DNA of 40,398 nucleotides, taken from NCBI GenBank assembly GCA_035310145.1, contig DATGEL010000140.1, positions 1 through 40,398 on the forward strand. The letters run 5' to 3'. Source of the stretch: Dehalococcoidia bacterium. Its GTDB lineage: Bacteria > Chloroflexota > Dehalococcoidia > CAUJGQ01. Positions 23,470 through 30,738 of the stretch are shown here, one piece after another. Numbering within the stretch: the first letter of the stretch is position 1; each line of letters begins with the position of its first letter. Both the position numbers and the translations under genes were made by a program. Under the pieces are notes generated by a model. That model saw only the letters and a list, made by a program, of their open reading frames with translations, was not told where the DNA came from and searched no databases.

Positions 23470-24396
23470 GTGCGCGTGCCGGCCGAACCCGTTTCCGCGC
23501 TCGATGCGGCGCTGCGCGATGGGCGCTTCATCGTCACCGCGGAGCTGACCTCGCCGCCCGGCGCCGACGCCGCCTCGCTGCGCCGTCGGGCGCGGCTGCT
23601 GCGCGGCCATGTGCTGGCCGCCAACGTGCCGGACGGGCAGGCCGTCTCCGCGCACATGGCGCCGCTGGCCGCCGCCCGCCTGGTGCTGGAGGAGGGGCTG
23701 GAGCCGGTGCTGACTATGCAGTGCCGCGATCGCAACCGCCTGGCGCTGCAGTCCGACCTGATCGGCGCGGCGGCGCTGGGCGTGGCGAACGTGCTCTGTC
23801 TCACCGGCGACACGCCAGCCGAAGGCTCGCCCGTGCCGGCGGTCTTCGACCTGGACAGCGTCGCGCTGATGGGCGCGGCCACGGGGCTGATGGCGGGGCG
23901 CTTCCTGGACGGCGGCGCGCTGCGGGCGCCGCCGCGGCTCTTGCTCGGCGCGGCGGCGCATCCGTTTGACGAGTCGCGCTTCCAGCGCATCGAGCGGCTG
24001 GGGGCGAAGGCGGCGGCCGGGGCGCGCTTCGTGCAGACGCAGTACATCTTCGACGTGCCGGGCTTCGCCGCCTGGCTGCAGGAGCTGCGGGCGGCGGGAT
24101 TGGGTCGAACTCCGGCGATCCTTGCCTCTACGGGGCCGCTGCGATCGCCGCGCGTGCTCGGCTTCATCCGGCGGCTGCCGGGCGTGCGCCTTCCGGCAGC
24201 GATCGAGCAGCGCCTCGCCGGCCTCTCGGATACGGCGTTCGCGGAGGAGAGCCTGGCGATCTGCGCCGAGACGGCGGCGGCGCTGGCGGCGCTGCCGGGC
24301 GTGGCCGGGATTCACCTGCTGGCGCCGTACTGGGAGCAGCGCATTCCAGAGATCATCGCGGCGGCGGGGCTTGCCGGCCGCACGGCCCGTGCCTGA
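23470..24396 (+). CDS. Methylenetetrahydrofolate reductase family protein
   Basis: A 308-residue TIM-barrel flavoprotein of the MetF family, converting 5,10-methylene-THF to 5-methyl-THF. Visible motifs are TAELTSPPGAD (the conserved Glu is Glu25), LAANVPDGQAVSAHMAPLAAA, PVLTMQCRDRNRLALQSDLIGAAALGVANVLCLTGDTP, GARFVQTQYIFD and LASTGPLRSP. The QCRDRNR and TGDTP segments are folate-binding elements of the family. It may serve methionine synthesis or C1 catabolism. The GTG at 23470 follows GGAGG with 6-nt spacing. It is 23 nt before the amidotransferase-like gene, so likely one operon. Confidence 0.85.
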   Translation: MRVPAEPVSALDAALRDGRFIVTAELTSPPGADAASLRRRARLLRGHVLAANVPDGQAVSAHMAPLAAARLVLEEGLEPVLTMQCRDRNRLALQSDLIGAAALGVANVLCLTGDTPAEGSPVPAVFDLDSVALMGAATGLMAGRFLDGGALRAPPRLLLGAAAHPFDESRFQRIERLGAKAAAGARFVQTQYIFDVPGFAAWLQELRAAGLGRTPAILASTGPLRSPRVLGFIRRLPGVRLPAAIEQRLAGLSDTAFAEESLAICAETAAALAALPGVAGIHLLAPYWEQRIPEIIAAAGLAGRTARA

Positions 24397-24419
24397 AGCT
24401 GGATTGCAGGAGGCAGGCG

Positions 24420-25163
24420 ATGGGTGCCCCGCTGCTGATCGGCGTGATCGGCGACTTCGACGGCCGGCCCTCGCACGTGGCGACGAACGAGGCGCTGGCG
24501 CACACCGCGGCGCAACTGGGCCACGCGGTGGAGGTGCGCTGGCTACCGACGCCGGCGCTGCTGGAGCCAGGCGCCGAGGCGGCGCTCTCCGCCTGCGACG
24601 CGCTCTGGGCCTCGCCCGGCAGCCCCTACCTGAGCATCGACGGCGCCCTGGCGGGGATTCGTTTCGCCCGCGAGCGCGACTGGCCCTTCACCGGCACCTG
24701 AGGCGGCTTCCAGCATACCGTGTTGGAGTATGCACGCTCGGTGCTGGGCATGGCGGACGCGGGGCACGCGGAGTACGGCGGCGCGGGCACGGCGCTGATC
24801 ACGCAGGTGGCCTGCGCCGTGCCCGGCGCGGATGGGCCGGCGCTGTTCGGCAGCCAGGCGATCCGGCTGGAGCCGGGCACGCGCATCGCGGCGGCCTGCG
24901 GCGCCACGGCGCTGCGCGAGCCGTTCCAGTGCAGCTACCAGGTGAACCCGCGGTTTCAGCCGGCGCTGGCGCGGGCCGGCCTGCGCATCAGCGGCTGGAG
25001 CGCAGACGGCGAGGCGCGGGCGGTGGAGCTGCCAGAGCGGCGCTTCTTCATCGCCTCGCTCTTCCTGCCGCAGCACAACTCGACACCCAATCGGCCGCAC
25101 CCGCTGATCTGCGCCTTCATCGAGGCAGCGGCGGCCTTTCGCGACACGCGCGCGGCCGCCTGA
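24420..25163 (+). CDS. Glutamine amidotransferase-like (CTP synthase C-terminal-related) with in-frame TGA at the nucleophile Cys
   Basis: The reading frame is interrupted once, by TGA at 24699-24701 (codon 94), and otherwise stays open for 247 codons. Relatives carry the class I amidotransferase elbow GTCGGFQH; here the sequence reads PFTGT-stop-GGFQHTVLEYA, so the TGA replaces exactly the catalytic Cys codon. The rest of the domain is normal: IGDFDGRPSHVATNEAL, LWASPGSPYLS, EYGGAGTALI, PFQCSYQVNPRF and RPHPLICAF. Either a nonsense mutation (TGC/TGT to TGA) or selenocysteine insertion would explain this. A weak stem-loop (24710-24747) follows at SECIS-like distance. GGAGG precedes the ATG. 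Translation could restart at the GTG at 24720, but without the nucleophile. Confidence 0.75.
24710..24747 (+). promoter_or_regulatory. SECIS-like stem-loop candidate
   Basis: CCAGCA (24710-24715) pairs with TGCTGG (24742-24747). Inside it CC pairs with GG and GTG (24720-24722) with CAC (24733-24735), leaving a 10-nt loop with two G at 24725-24726. The loop begins 21 nt after the TGA. The position suits bacterial SECIS elements, but such a hairpin could arise by chance in GC-rich coding DNA. Confidence 0.25.
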
Positions 25164-25175
25164 GGGCCGCGCGGC

Positions 25176-26234
25176 CTACAGCTCGCCGGCCATGAAGCGG
25201 TGCATGCGATCGACCAGGCGCGGTACGCGGAACTCCATCTCGGCGGCGCGGGCGTTGGCCGCCGTGCCTACCAGAAAGCCGGCGTAGAGGCCCTCCAGGA
25301 TGATCGCCAGCTTCCACAGCGCCAGCACCATGTAGAACTGGATCTCCCGCATGGCGCGGCCGGAGCGTTCCTCGTAGCGGGCGACCATCTCCTCACGCGA
25401 GAGGAAGCCGGGCAGACCGTAGACCGGCAGCGGCGCCTCGGGCGTGCCCTCGTCCGGGTCGCCGGTCGGCCCCCAGAAGGTCATGAAATAGCCCACGTCG
25501 GCCAGGGGGTCGCCGAGCGTGGCCATCTCCCAATCGAGCGCCGCCAGCAGCCGCGCCGGCGCCCGCGGGGCGAAGAGCACGTTGTCGATCTTGAAGTCGC
25601 CGTGCACCACCGTGGCCGGGCCGGATGCGGGCAGCCGCGTCTTCAGCCAGTCCGAGACTTCGACCAGGCGCGGCAGCGGTCGCGTGCGCGGCAAGGTGAG
25701 GTCGAGCTGACCGCTCCAGCGGCGCAACTGCCGCTCCAAATAGCCCTGCGGCCGGCCGAGACTTTCCAGCCCGGCGGCCCGCCAGTCGACGCTGTGGATC
25801 TCGACCAGCGTGTCGATCATCTCCTCGCCCAGGCGGCGGCGCTCGGCCACGGCGTCGAACTGGTCCGGCAGTTGCTCGCGGATCACGATGCCGTCCACAC
25901 GCTCCATCACGTAGAACGGCGCGCCGATCACCTCCACGTCCTCGCAGAGCACGAGCGGCCGCGGCACGCGCGCCGCCGTGCCGTGCAGGCCGGCGAGCAC
26001 GCGGTATTCGCGGCCCACGTCGTGTGCACTGGGCAGAAGCGGGCCGCGCGGCGGGCGGCGCATCACCCAGCGCTGGACGCCGCGCTCGAGGTAGAACGTT
26101 TCGTTGGAGAAGCCGGCCGTGTGCTTGTGCACGACGAGCGGCGCCGCGGCGTCCGGGGCGGGCAGCGCCCGCCGCAGATACGCCTCCAGGCTCGCTACGT
26201 CCACCAGCCCGGTCAGAGTTTCCGCCTGGCTCAT
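25176..26234 (-). CDS. Phosphotransferase (APH/ACAD10-11 kinase-like)
   Basis: A 352-residue aminoglycoside-phosphotransferase-fold kinase. The catalytic loop is HGDFKIDN (211-218, Asp213) and the metal-binding DWE has Asp234. The N-lobe contains HKHTAGFSNETFYL. The family includes the kinase half of ACAD10/ACAD11 and bacterial LvaA, which phosphorylate the hydroxyl of 4-hydroxyacyl-CoA. That role is suggested here by an ACAD11-like dehydrogenase and a DUF6285 gene 2-4 kb upstream on the same strand. GGAGGCG precedes the ATG. It converges with the amidotransferase-like gene; a GGCCGCGCGGCC palindrome lies between the stops. Confidence 0.85.
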   Translation of the reverse strand: MSQAETLTGLVDVASLEAYLRRALPAPDAAAPLVVHKHTAGFSNETFYLERGVQRWVMRRPPRGPLLPSAHDVGREYRVLAGLHGTAARVPRPLVLCEDVEVIGAPFYVMERVDGIVIREQLPDQFDAVAERRRLGEEMIDTLVEIHSVDWRAAGLESLGRPQGYLERQLRRWSGQLDLTLPRTRPLPRLVEVSDWLKTRLPASGPATVVHGDFKIDNVLFAPRAPARLLAALDWEMATLGDPLADVGYFMTFWGPTGDPDEGTPEAPLPVYGLPGFLSREEMVARYEERSGRAMREIQFYMVLALWKLAIILEGLYAGFLVGTAANARAAEMEFRVPRLVDRMHRFMAGEL

Positions 26235-26298
26235 CGCACCGCCTCCCGCAGACCTGCACAGAGCATGCCGCGCGGCCGGTGCGCGGGCAAGCGGCGCG

Positions 26299-26913
26299 CT
26301 ACGGCTTGCGGCGCGAACCGAGCAGGTCGTCGAGCGCCAGCGTCAGCTCGGGGAAGGCGAGCGGCGCGAGCGTGCCGCCGCGCTCGATCACCTGCATCCG
26401 CGTGTACTGCCCATCCTTCGGCTCGCGGTAGACGAGCATCCGCTCGCCGTTCAGATCTTCGATCCAGACCTCGATGCTGCCGGCGGCGGCGTAGAGCGGC
26501 AGTTTGACATCGCGGTCGTATTCGAGCGAGGTATCCGCGATCTCGATCAGCAACAGCACGTCCGCGGGTCCTGGCAGGCCGCTCTCATAAAAGTCCTCGC
26601 GCGGGCGCAGGATCGCGACATCGGGCTGCGGCTCCGAACCCTGCGGCAGGCGAATCGGATTCTGCACGGAGACGATGACGTCCGGCAACTCCCGCGAGAA
26701 CCGTGTGGTGAGGCGATGCACCGCAGCGACGTGCCGAACGCCGATCGGGGCCATGCAAACGATAGCTCCTTCCAACAACTCGACGCGCTCATCCTCGCAC
26801 AGGATGCCGGCCGCGATCATGCGGTCGTACTCGTCGATGCTGAAGCGGCGCCGCTCCAGAGCCGGCGCCGGCGCCGGAGGGTTCGGCTGCTTGCCGGTTC
26901 GCTTCGTGACCAT
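26299..26913 (-). CDS. Uma2-family (DUF820) endonuclease-like protein
   Basis: A 204-residue PD-(D/E)xK-fold protein of the Uma2 family, abundant in Cyanobacteria and Chloroflexota. Family segments are FSIDEYDRMIAAGIL-type start, ERVELLEGAIV, PIGVRHVAAVHRLT, QNPIRLPQGSEPQPDVAIL (catalytic Asp) and LIEIADTSLEYDRDVKLPLYAAAGSIEVWIEDL (Glu-x-Ala and Lys). Its cellular role is unknown; many copies are linked with mobile DNA. The ATG at 26913 gives the standard family length. It sits between the monooxygenase and phosphotransferase and may be an insertion into that gene set. Confidence 0.87.
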   Translation of the reverse strand: MVTKRTGKQPNPPAPAPALERRRFSIDEYDRMIAAGILCEDERVELLEGAIVCMAPIGVRHVAAVHRLTTRFSRELPDVIVSVQNPIRLPQGSEPQPDVAILRPREDFYESGLPGPADVLLLIEIADTSLEYDRDVKLPLYAAAGSIEVWIEDLNGERMLVYREPKDGQYTRMQVIERGGTLAPLAFPELTLALDDLLGSRRKP

Positions 26914-26993
26914 ATCGCCGTGCTCCGCTGGCCGTGTGAAGGGGATTTGCTGCGCTTCCAGTATCGCGCATCGACGGCGCGGGCGGCTGGAGT

Positions 26994-28172
26994 CTACAGC
27001 GGCCCGCGCACCGGCAGGCCAAGCAGGGCGCGGCCGGGGTCTTCGATCTGCACGCCCTGCAACAGAAAGTGCTGCACGGCCACGTGCACGTCGCGGAAGT
27101 GGCGCTCCAGCGGGCTGCTCTCGTAGATCGCCGTGGCGCCCGCGGCGTTGTACATCAGGTCCACGGCCTGCACTGCGCACTCGCCGGCGTGGAGGTTGGC
27201 CAGGCGGATCTGCACCCGCTGCTCGCGCGTGGGCCGGTCGCCGCGCAGGGCGGTCTGCCAGGCCCCGTCCAGCGCCTCGAACAGGTAGGCGCGGCCGGCA
27301 CGCCAGAGTGCCTCGGCGCGGGCCACGCCGGCCTGCACGGCGGCGCGCTCGCGCAGCAGGCTCGTTTGGCCGGCCGGCGTCTTCGCCTGCGCCAATTCGA
27401 CCAGCGCGTCGATCGCGCCGCGGGCGAGGCCGAGCGCCACGCCGGCGAGCGAGCCCTGCGTGTAGAAGGGAAAGCGGTAGAGCGGATCGGCCGGCCAGGC
27501 CGCGTCGTTCACCGAGAAACTCAGCTCCTCCGGCACGAAGCGCTCGCGCACGGCGACGTCGTTGCTGCCCGTGCCGCGCAGGCCGCCCGTGTGCCAGGTG
27601 TCGAGGATCTCGCACTCCTCCGGCCGGAAGAGCATGAAGCGCATGGCGGGCGAGCCGTCCGGGTTGCGGCGCGAGTGCGCGGTTTCGTCGTCGTAGATGC
27701 GGCAGTTGCCGAAGAGGCGCGTGGCCTGGTGGCAGCCGCTGGAGAAGCCGAAGCGGCCGGAGACGCGGTAGCCGCCCTCCTGCACGACCGCGCGGCCCGG
27801 CGGGTTGATGCCGCCGGCGATGATCGTGTCCGGGTCTTCGGCCCAGATCGCGCGGGCGGTGTCTTCCTGCATGAAGCCGGCGTAGATCGCCTGGCCGAGG
27901 CCCAGGCAGAGGTTCCAGCCGGCGGCGCCGTCCTCGCGCGAGACCTCTTCGACGATGCGGATCGCCGTGACCGGGTGGCCGCCGCCGAGGCCGCCCAGGC
28001 GAACGGGCAGCTTGACGCGCATGAAGCCGGCGGCGATGAAGGCCCGCACCAGCGCGTCGGGCAGCCGCCGCTCGCGCTCGATCGCGGCGCGGCTCTCGCG
28101 CACCAGCGGCGCCAGCGCCCGCGCCCGGGCGATCAGGTCGTCGGCGGACGCGCCGTTGCGTGCGTGGGTCAT
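26994..28172 (-). CDS. Acyl-CoA-dehydrogenase-fold flavin monooxygenase
   Basis: A 392-residue protein of the group D flavoprotein monooxygenase type (HsaA/HpaB-like, acyl-CoA dehydrogenase type-2 C-terminal domain). Features are LPDALVRAFIAAGFMRVKLPVRLGG, a GAAGWNLCLGLG segment, SGRFGFSSGCHQA, DTWHTGGLRGTGSNDV (typical for hydroxylases of the group) and a C-terminal helical domain with DLMYNAAGATAIYESSPLERHFRDVHV. It would hydroxylate an aromatic or related substrate with a separate flavin reductase; no reductase is seen here. The ATG at 28172 follows GAGGAAG. Function within the ACAD11-like set is unproven. Confidence 0.82.
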   Translation of the reverse strand: MTHARNGASADDLIARARALAPLVRESRAAIERERRLPDALVRAFIAAGFMRVKLPVRLGGLGGGHPVTAIRIVEEVSREDGAAGWNLCLGLGQAIYAGFMQEDTARAIWAEDPDTIIAGGINPPGRAVVQEGGYRVSGRFGFSSGCHQATRLFGNCRIYDDETAHSRRNPDGSPAMRFMLFRPEECEILDTWHTGGLRGTGSNDVAVRERFVPEELSFSVNDAAWPADPLYRFPFYTQGSLAGVALGLARGAIDALVELAQAKTPAGQTSLLRERAAVQAGVARAEALWRAGRAYLFEALDGAWQTALRGDRPTREQRVQIRLANLHAGECAVQAVDLMYNAAGATAIYESSPLERHFRDVHVAVQHFLLQGVQIEDPGRALLGLPVRGPL

Positions 28173-28470
28173 GCGCGCTTCCTCACCGGCGGACTTGACC
28201 TGGGAGCCGGACCGGCAGTGCCGGCGTTGCGGGGCGCCTATCGCTGGTTTCGCCTGCGAAACCTGTCCCTTCCCGAAACGAGGAAGGACTCCTGAAGCGT
28301 TCCCAGCGTCGTGCGAGGCGAGCGGGGCTGCGGTGTCTCCGCAGATTACCGATAGCAGCATCGGCGGGGCGGAAGGCTGCCTGAACCTCCGCCCTGGGGT
28401 TGCGCGGCGTGGTTCAGACCGCAGCGCTTGCCCACCACTGCCATTTGACCTGCGCCCCGCAGCCTGCGCC
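28173..28470. other. Intergenic region with hairpins
   Basis: 298 bp between the ACAD-like and monooxygenase genes, both minus strand. It contains two small perfect hairpins: CTGCGG-tgtct-CCGCAG near 28330 and CCGAT-agcagc-ATCGG near 28350. A wider CTGAACC/GGTTCAG pair spans about 28381-28416. These may form a terminator-like or regulatory leader structure. I recognise no known riboswitch and no convincing gene. Confidence 0.35.
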
Positions 28471-29676
28471 CTACTCGAACTCGTAGACGCCGCCCTCCTG
28501 GAAGCGGCGCAGGATGCGGCGCGAGACGACCATGCGGTGCACCTCGTCCGGGCCGTCGTAGATGCGCGCGGCGCGGGCGTTGCGGTACATGCTGGCCAGC
28601 GGCGTATCGTCGGTGACGCCGAGGGCGCCGTGGCTCTGGATGGCGCGGTCGATCACGTCGTGCAGCATCTTCGCGCCCCAGAACTTGATCAGCGAGATCT
28701 CCACGCGCGCGTCGGCGCCGCTGTCGATCTTGGCCGCGGCGTGCATGGTGAGCAGGCGGCAGGCCTGGATCTCGGCGGCGGAGTCGGCGATCCAGTTCTG
28801 GATCGTCTGCTTCTCGGCCAGCGGCCCGCCGAACGCCTCGCGCTTGAGCACGTGGCGGCACATGATCTCGAAGGCCCGCTGCGCCTGGCCAAGCCAGCGC
28901 ATGGAGTGGTGAATGCGCCCCGGCCCCAGCCGCTTCTGTGCGATCAGGAAGCCGTCGCCCGGCTTGCCCAGCACGTTGGTGAAGGGCACGCGCACGTTTT
29001 CATAGCGGATCTCGGCGTGCGTGCCGTGGCCCTTGCCCACGTGGCCCATCACCGAGATGTTGCGGATCAGGTTGACGCCGGGCGAATCGGTCGGCACGAC
29101 GATCTGGCTGAAGCGGCGGTGGGGCAGACCGTCCGGGTCGGTGCAGGCCATGACGATGCCGAACTTCGAGCCTTCGGCCGCGGAGCTGAACCACTTGTGG
29201 CCGTTGATCACCCACTCGTCGCCGTCCTGTACGGCGCGGGTTTGCAGGTTCGTCGGATCGGCGCCGGAGACTTCCGGCTCGGTCATGGAGAAGAAGGAGC
29301 GGCACTCGCCGGCGATCAGCGGTTTCATGTATTTCTCTTGCAGTTCGGGCGTACCGAACTGCAAGAGGATCTCGGCGTTGCCGGTGTCGGGCGCCTGGCA
29401 GCCGAAGGCGCGCGGCGCGTAGGGGCTGCGGCCGAGGATCTCGTTGACGTAGGCGTAGGGCAGGAAGCCGGTGCCCGTGCCGCCGGCCTCCGGGCCGATG
29501 AACATCGCCCACATGCCCTGCTGCTTGACCCGGCCCTGCAGGTCCTTCATCAGGGACTCGGCCTGGTCGTCCTCTGTGCCGAGCGCGTCTTCGTTCGGAT
29601 AGATGTGCTCGTTCATGAAGCTGGTGACGCGGGCGCGCAGGTCGCGGATCTCGGGCGAGAGCGTGAAATCGACCAC
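28471..29676 (-). CDS. Acyl-CoA dehydrogenase, ACAD10/11-like
   Basis: A 401-residue flavoprotein. The signature CQAPDTGNAEIL (93-104) followed by TPELQEKYMKPLIAGECRSFFSMTEPEVSGADPTNLQTRA is the form found in ACAD10/ACAD11 and bacterial LvaC-like proteins rather than classic chain-length dehydrogenases. The C-terminal domain has GRIHHSMRWLGQAQRA, RAIQSHGALGVTDDTPL and YDGPDEVHRMVVSRRIL. In characterised cases these enzymes process phosphorylated 4-hydroxyacyl-CoA. The GTG at 29676 is chosen because AAAGGAG lies 7 nt before it. It is followed on the same strand by the monooxygenase, Uma2 and kinase-like genes, and preceded by DUF6285. Confidence 0.87.
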   Translation of the reverse strand: MVDFTLSPEIRDLRARVTSFMNEHIYPNEDALGTEDDQAESLMKDLQGRVKQQGMWAMFIGPEAGGTGTGFLPYAYVNEILGRSPYAPRAFGCQAPDTGNAEILLQFGTPELQEKYMKPLIAGECRSFFSMTEPEVSGADPTNLQTRAVQDGDEWVINGHKWFSSAAEGSKFGIVMACTDPDGLPHRRFSQIVVPTDSPGVNLIRNISVMGHVGKGHGTHAEIRYENVRVPFTNVLGKPGDGFLIAQKRLGPGRIHHSMRWLGQAQRAFEIMCRHVLKREAFGGPLAEKQTIQNWIADSAAEIQACRLLTMHAAAKIDSGADARVEISLIKFWGAKMLHDVIDRAIQSHGALGVTDDTPLASMYRNARAARIYDGPDEVHRMVVSRRILRRFQEGGVYEFE

Positions 29677-29840
29677 GGGAACGGCTCCTTTGACGCGTGT
29701 GACGCTTGCTGCCGGCTGACGCTGACGCCCGGCCACGATGCCGGGCGCGGCGTGAGCGTACGGAACGGGCCCGGCACGGCGGGCGCGGGAACGCCCTCAG
29801 CATGCGGCAGCGGCGCGGCATGGTTCAAGCTTGAGAATTG

Positions 29841-30257
29841 TTAGCGTGTCAGCAGGCCCGGATTCGTGACGGCGAGCTTGTCCTGCACCGCGCGGCGCAC
29901 GTGGGCGAGAATCTGTTCTCGCGCCGCGCCTTCGTCGGCTGCGCCGGCGCGGATCTGTTCGCAGAGCGCGCTGTTTCGCCGGCGCACCGCATCGCGCAAC
30001 GCCTCGCGGCCGGCGGGCGGCGGTTCGGCGCCGAGCAGCTCGTTCAGCCCCTGCCACTCGCGGGCAAGCTGATCCTCCTCCAGCGCCAGCTCACGGTCGA
30101 GCGTGCGCAGCAGGTTGGCGGCGACGCGCACCAAAAACTGTGTGCGGCCCTCGGTGGCGGGCACCACCTCGCCGTCCAGGAAGCGCTGCACGGCGTCGAG
30201 GATCTCGTGCTGGGTTGGACGGTCTTGCGTGGCCTCACCCCCCGGCCCCCTCTCCAT
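29841..30257 (-). CDS. DUF6285 family protein, start supplied by a cassette repeat
   Basis: A 138-residue helical protein. From residue 11 on (QDRPTQHEILDAVQRFLDGE ... FLVRVAANLLRTLDREL) it matches DUF6285, a family encoded next to APH-like kinases and acyl-CoA dehydrogenases. The native Met expected before QDRPT is missing: that codon is ACG at the edge of the DUF559 cassette. The only upstream in-frame ATG (30255-30257) lies inside the 50-bp repeat and would add MERGPGGEAT. A GTG at 30191 would lose 13 residues. The gene probably remains translated but with an altered N terminus and no visible Shine-Dalgarno. Confidence 0.7.
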   Translation of the reverse strand: MERGPGGEATQDRPTQHEILDAVQRFLDGEVVPATEGRTQFLVRVAANLLRTLDRELALEEDQLAREWQGLNELLGAEPPPAGREALRDAVRRRNSALCEQIRAGAADEGAAREQILAHVRRAVQDKLAVTNPGLLTR

Positions 30258-30277
30258 GGGATGGAGAGGGGGAGGCT
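30228..30277 (+). repeat. REP-like palindrome, left cassette end
   Basis: The repeat reads CGTGGCCTCACCCCC, then a linker, then the hairpin CCCCCTCTCCAT / ATGGAGAGGGGG. It encodes the last residues and TGA stop of the DUF559 gene and an in-frame ATG for DUF6285. Confidence 0.85.
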
Positions 30278-30660
30278 GCGGTACTGGGATTGTTTGGAAG
30301 TCGGGAGATGATCGCGCGGAGGTGATCGAGGACGGCGGCAGGATGGTTGAGGACGTCTTCGTTGCGGAGGTGGGCGACGTGGACAAGGGCTTCGCCGGCG
30401 ATGCTGGCGTCTCGCCAGGCGTCGCGCTCTGGCTGCTCGTCGTGCACCGGGCCGTCCATTTCGACGGCGAGGCGGAGCTCGGGGCAGTAAAAGTCGAGAA
30501 ACCAGGGGCCGAGCCGGTGCTGCCGGCGGAACTTGTGATCATCGAACCGGCGGTTGCGCACCAACTCCCAGAAACACTCCTCCGCCGGCGTCTGCTCCCG
30601 CCGCAGTTCCCGCGCAACCTCCCGTCCGCTCACCAGCGGTTTCCTGTACGGCCCGCGCAT
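30235..30660 (-). CDS. DUF559 (VSR-like) endonuclease-domain protein
   Basis: A 141-residue protein with the DUF559 plan related to very-short-patch-repair endonucleases: ARELRREQTPAEECFWELVRNRRF, KFRRQHRLGPWFLDFYCPELRLAVEMDG and a Leu-rich C-terminal helix. Candidate catalytic residues are Asp56 and Glu67; the usual GGQH after the Glu is GPVH. Activity and targets of the family are largely unknown. The ATG at 30660 follows GGAGG. The last 14 or so codons (SPSHGEGAGG) and the TGA lie in the left repeat, so gene end and repeat are one evolutionary unit. Confidence 0.82.
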   Translation of the reverse strand: MRGPYRKPLVSGREVARELRREQTPAEECFWELVRNRRFDDHKFRRQHRLGPWFLDFYCPELRLAVEMDGPVHDEQPERDAWRDASIAGEALVHVAHLRNEDVLNHPAAVLDHLRAIISRLPNNPSTAASPSPSHGEGAGG

Positions 30661-30686
30661 CCCGCCCTCCAATCAACCCCTCCCAC

Positions 30687-30736
30687 AGCTTCCCCCTCTC
30701 CATTCCATGGAGAGGGGGCCAGGGGGTGAGGCCACG
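30687..30736 (-). repeat. REP-like palindrome, right cassette end
   Basis: An inverted copy of 30228-30277, differing at three positions, all transitions. It ends 2 nt from the TAG of the GalT-like gene. Confidence 0.85.
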
Positions 30737-30738
30737 CC

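Larger units (their letters stand above)
30228..30736. mobile_element. DUF559 nuclease cassette bounded by 50-bp inverted repeats
   Basis: A 509-bp unit: a left repeat 30228-30277, one DUF559 gene on the minus strand, and a right repeat 30687-30736. The two 50-bp ends are inverted copies with 47 of 50 positions identical, and each is itself a REP-like palindrome. The cassette fits exactly between the GalT-like stop (2 nt from the right end) and the first native codon of DUF6285. No target duplication is obvious. The nuclease plus REP-like ends suggest a small mobile element, by analogy with REP/RAYT systems; movement is inferred, not shown. Confidence 0.6.

Noticed and set aside
24720-25163. 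Independent gene starting at the GTG 24720 downstream of the in-frame TGA
   Set aside because: No Shine-Dalgarno precedes it, it continues the same domain in the same frame, and the product would lack the N-terminal half of the fold.
28171-28330. Possible small zinc-ribbon peptide (CRRC ... CETC) on the plus strand between the monooxygenase and ACAD-like genes
   Set aside because: The frame stays open far into the antisense of the ACAD gene and lacks its own stop or ribosome-binding site, so the CxxC pairs are probably chance.
28300-28420. Riboswitch upstream of the monooxygenase gene
   Set aside because: Several hairpins are present but none of the conserved cores of TPP, SAM, cobalamin, glycine or FMN riboswitches is recognisable.
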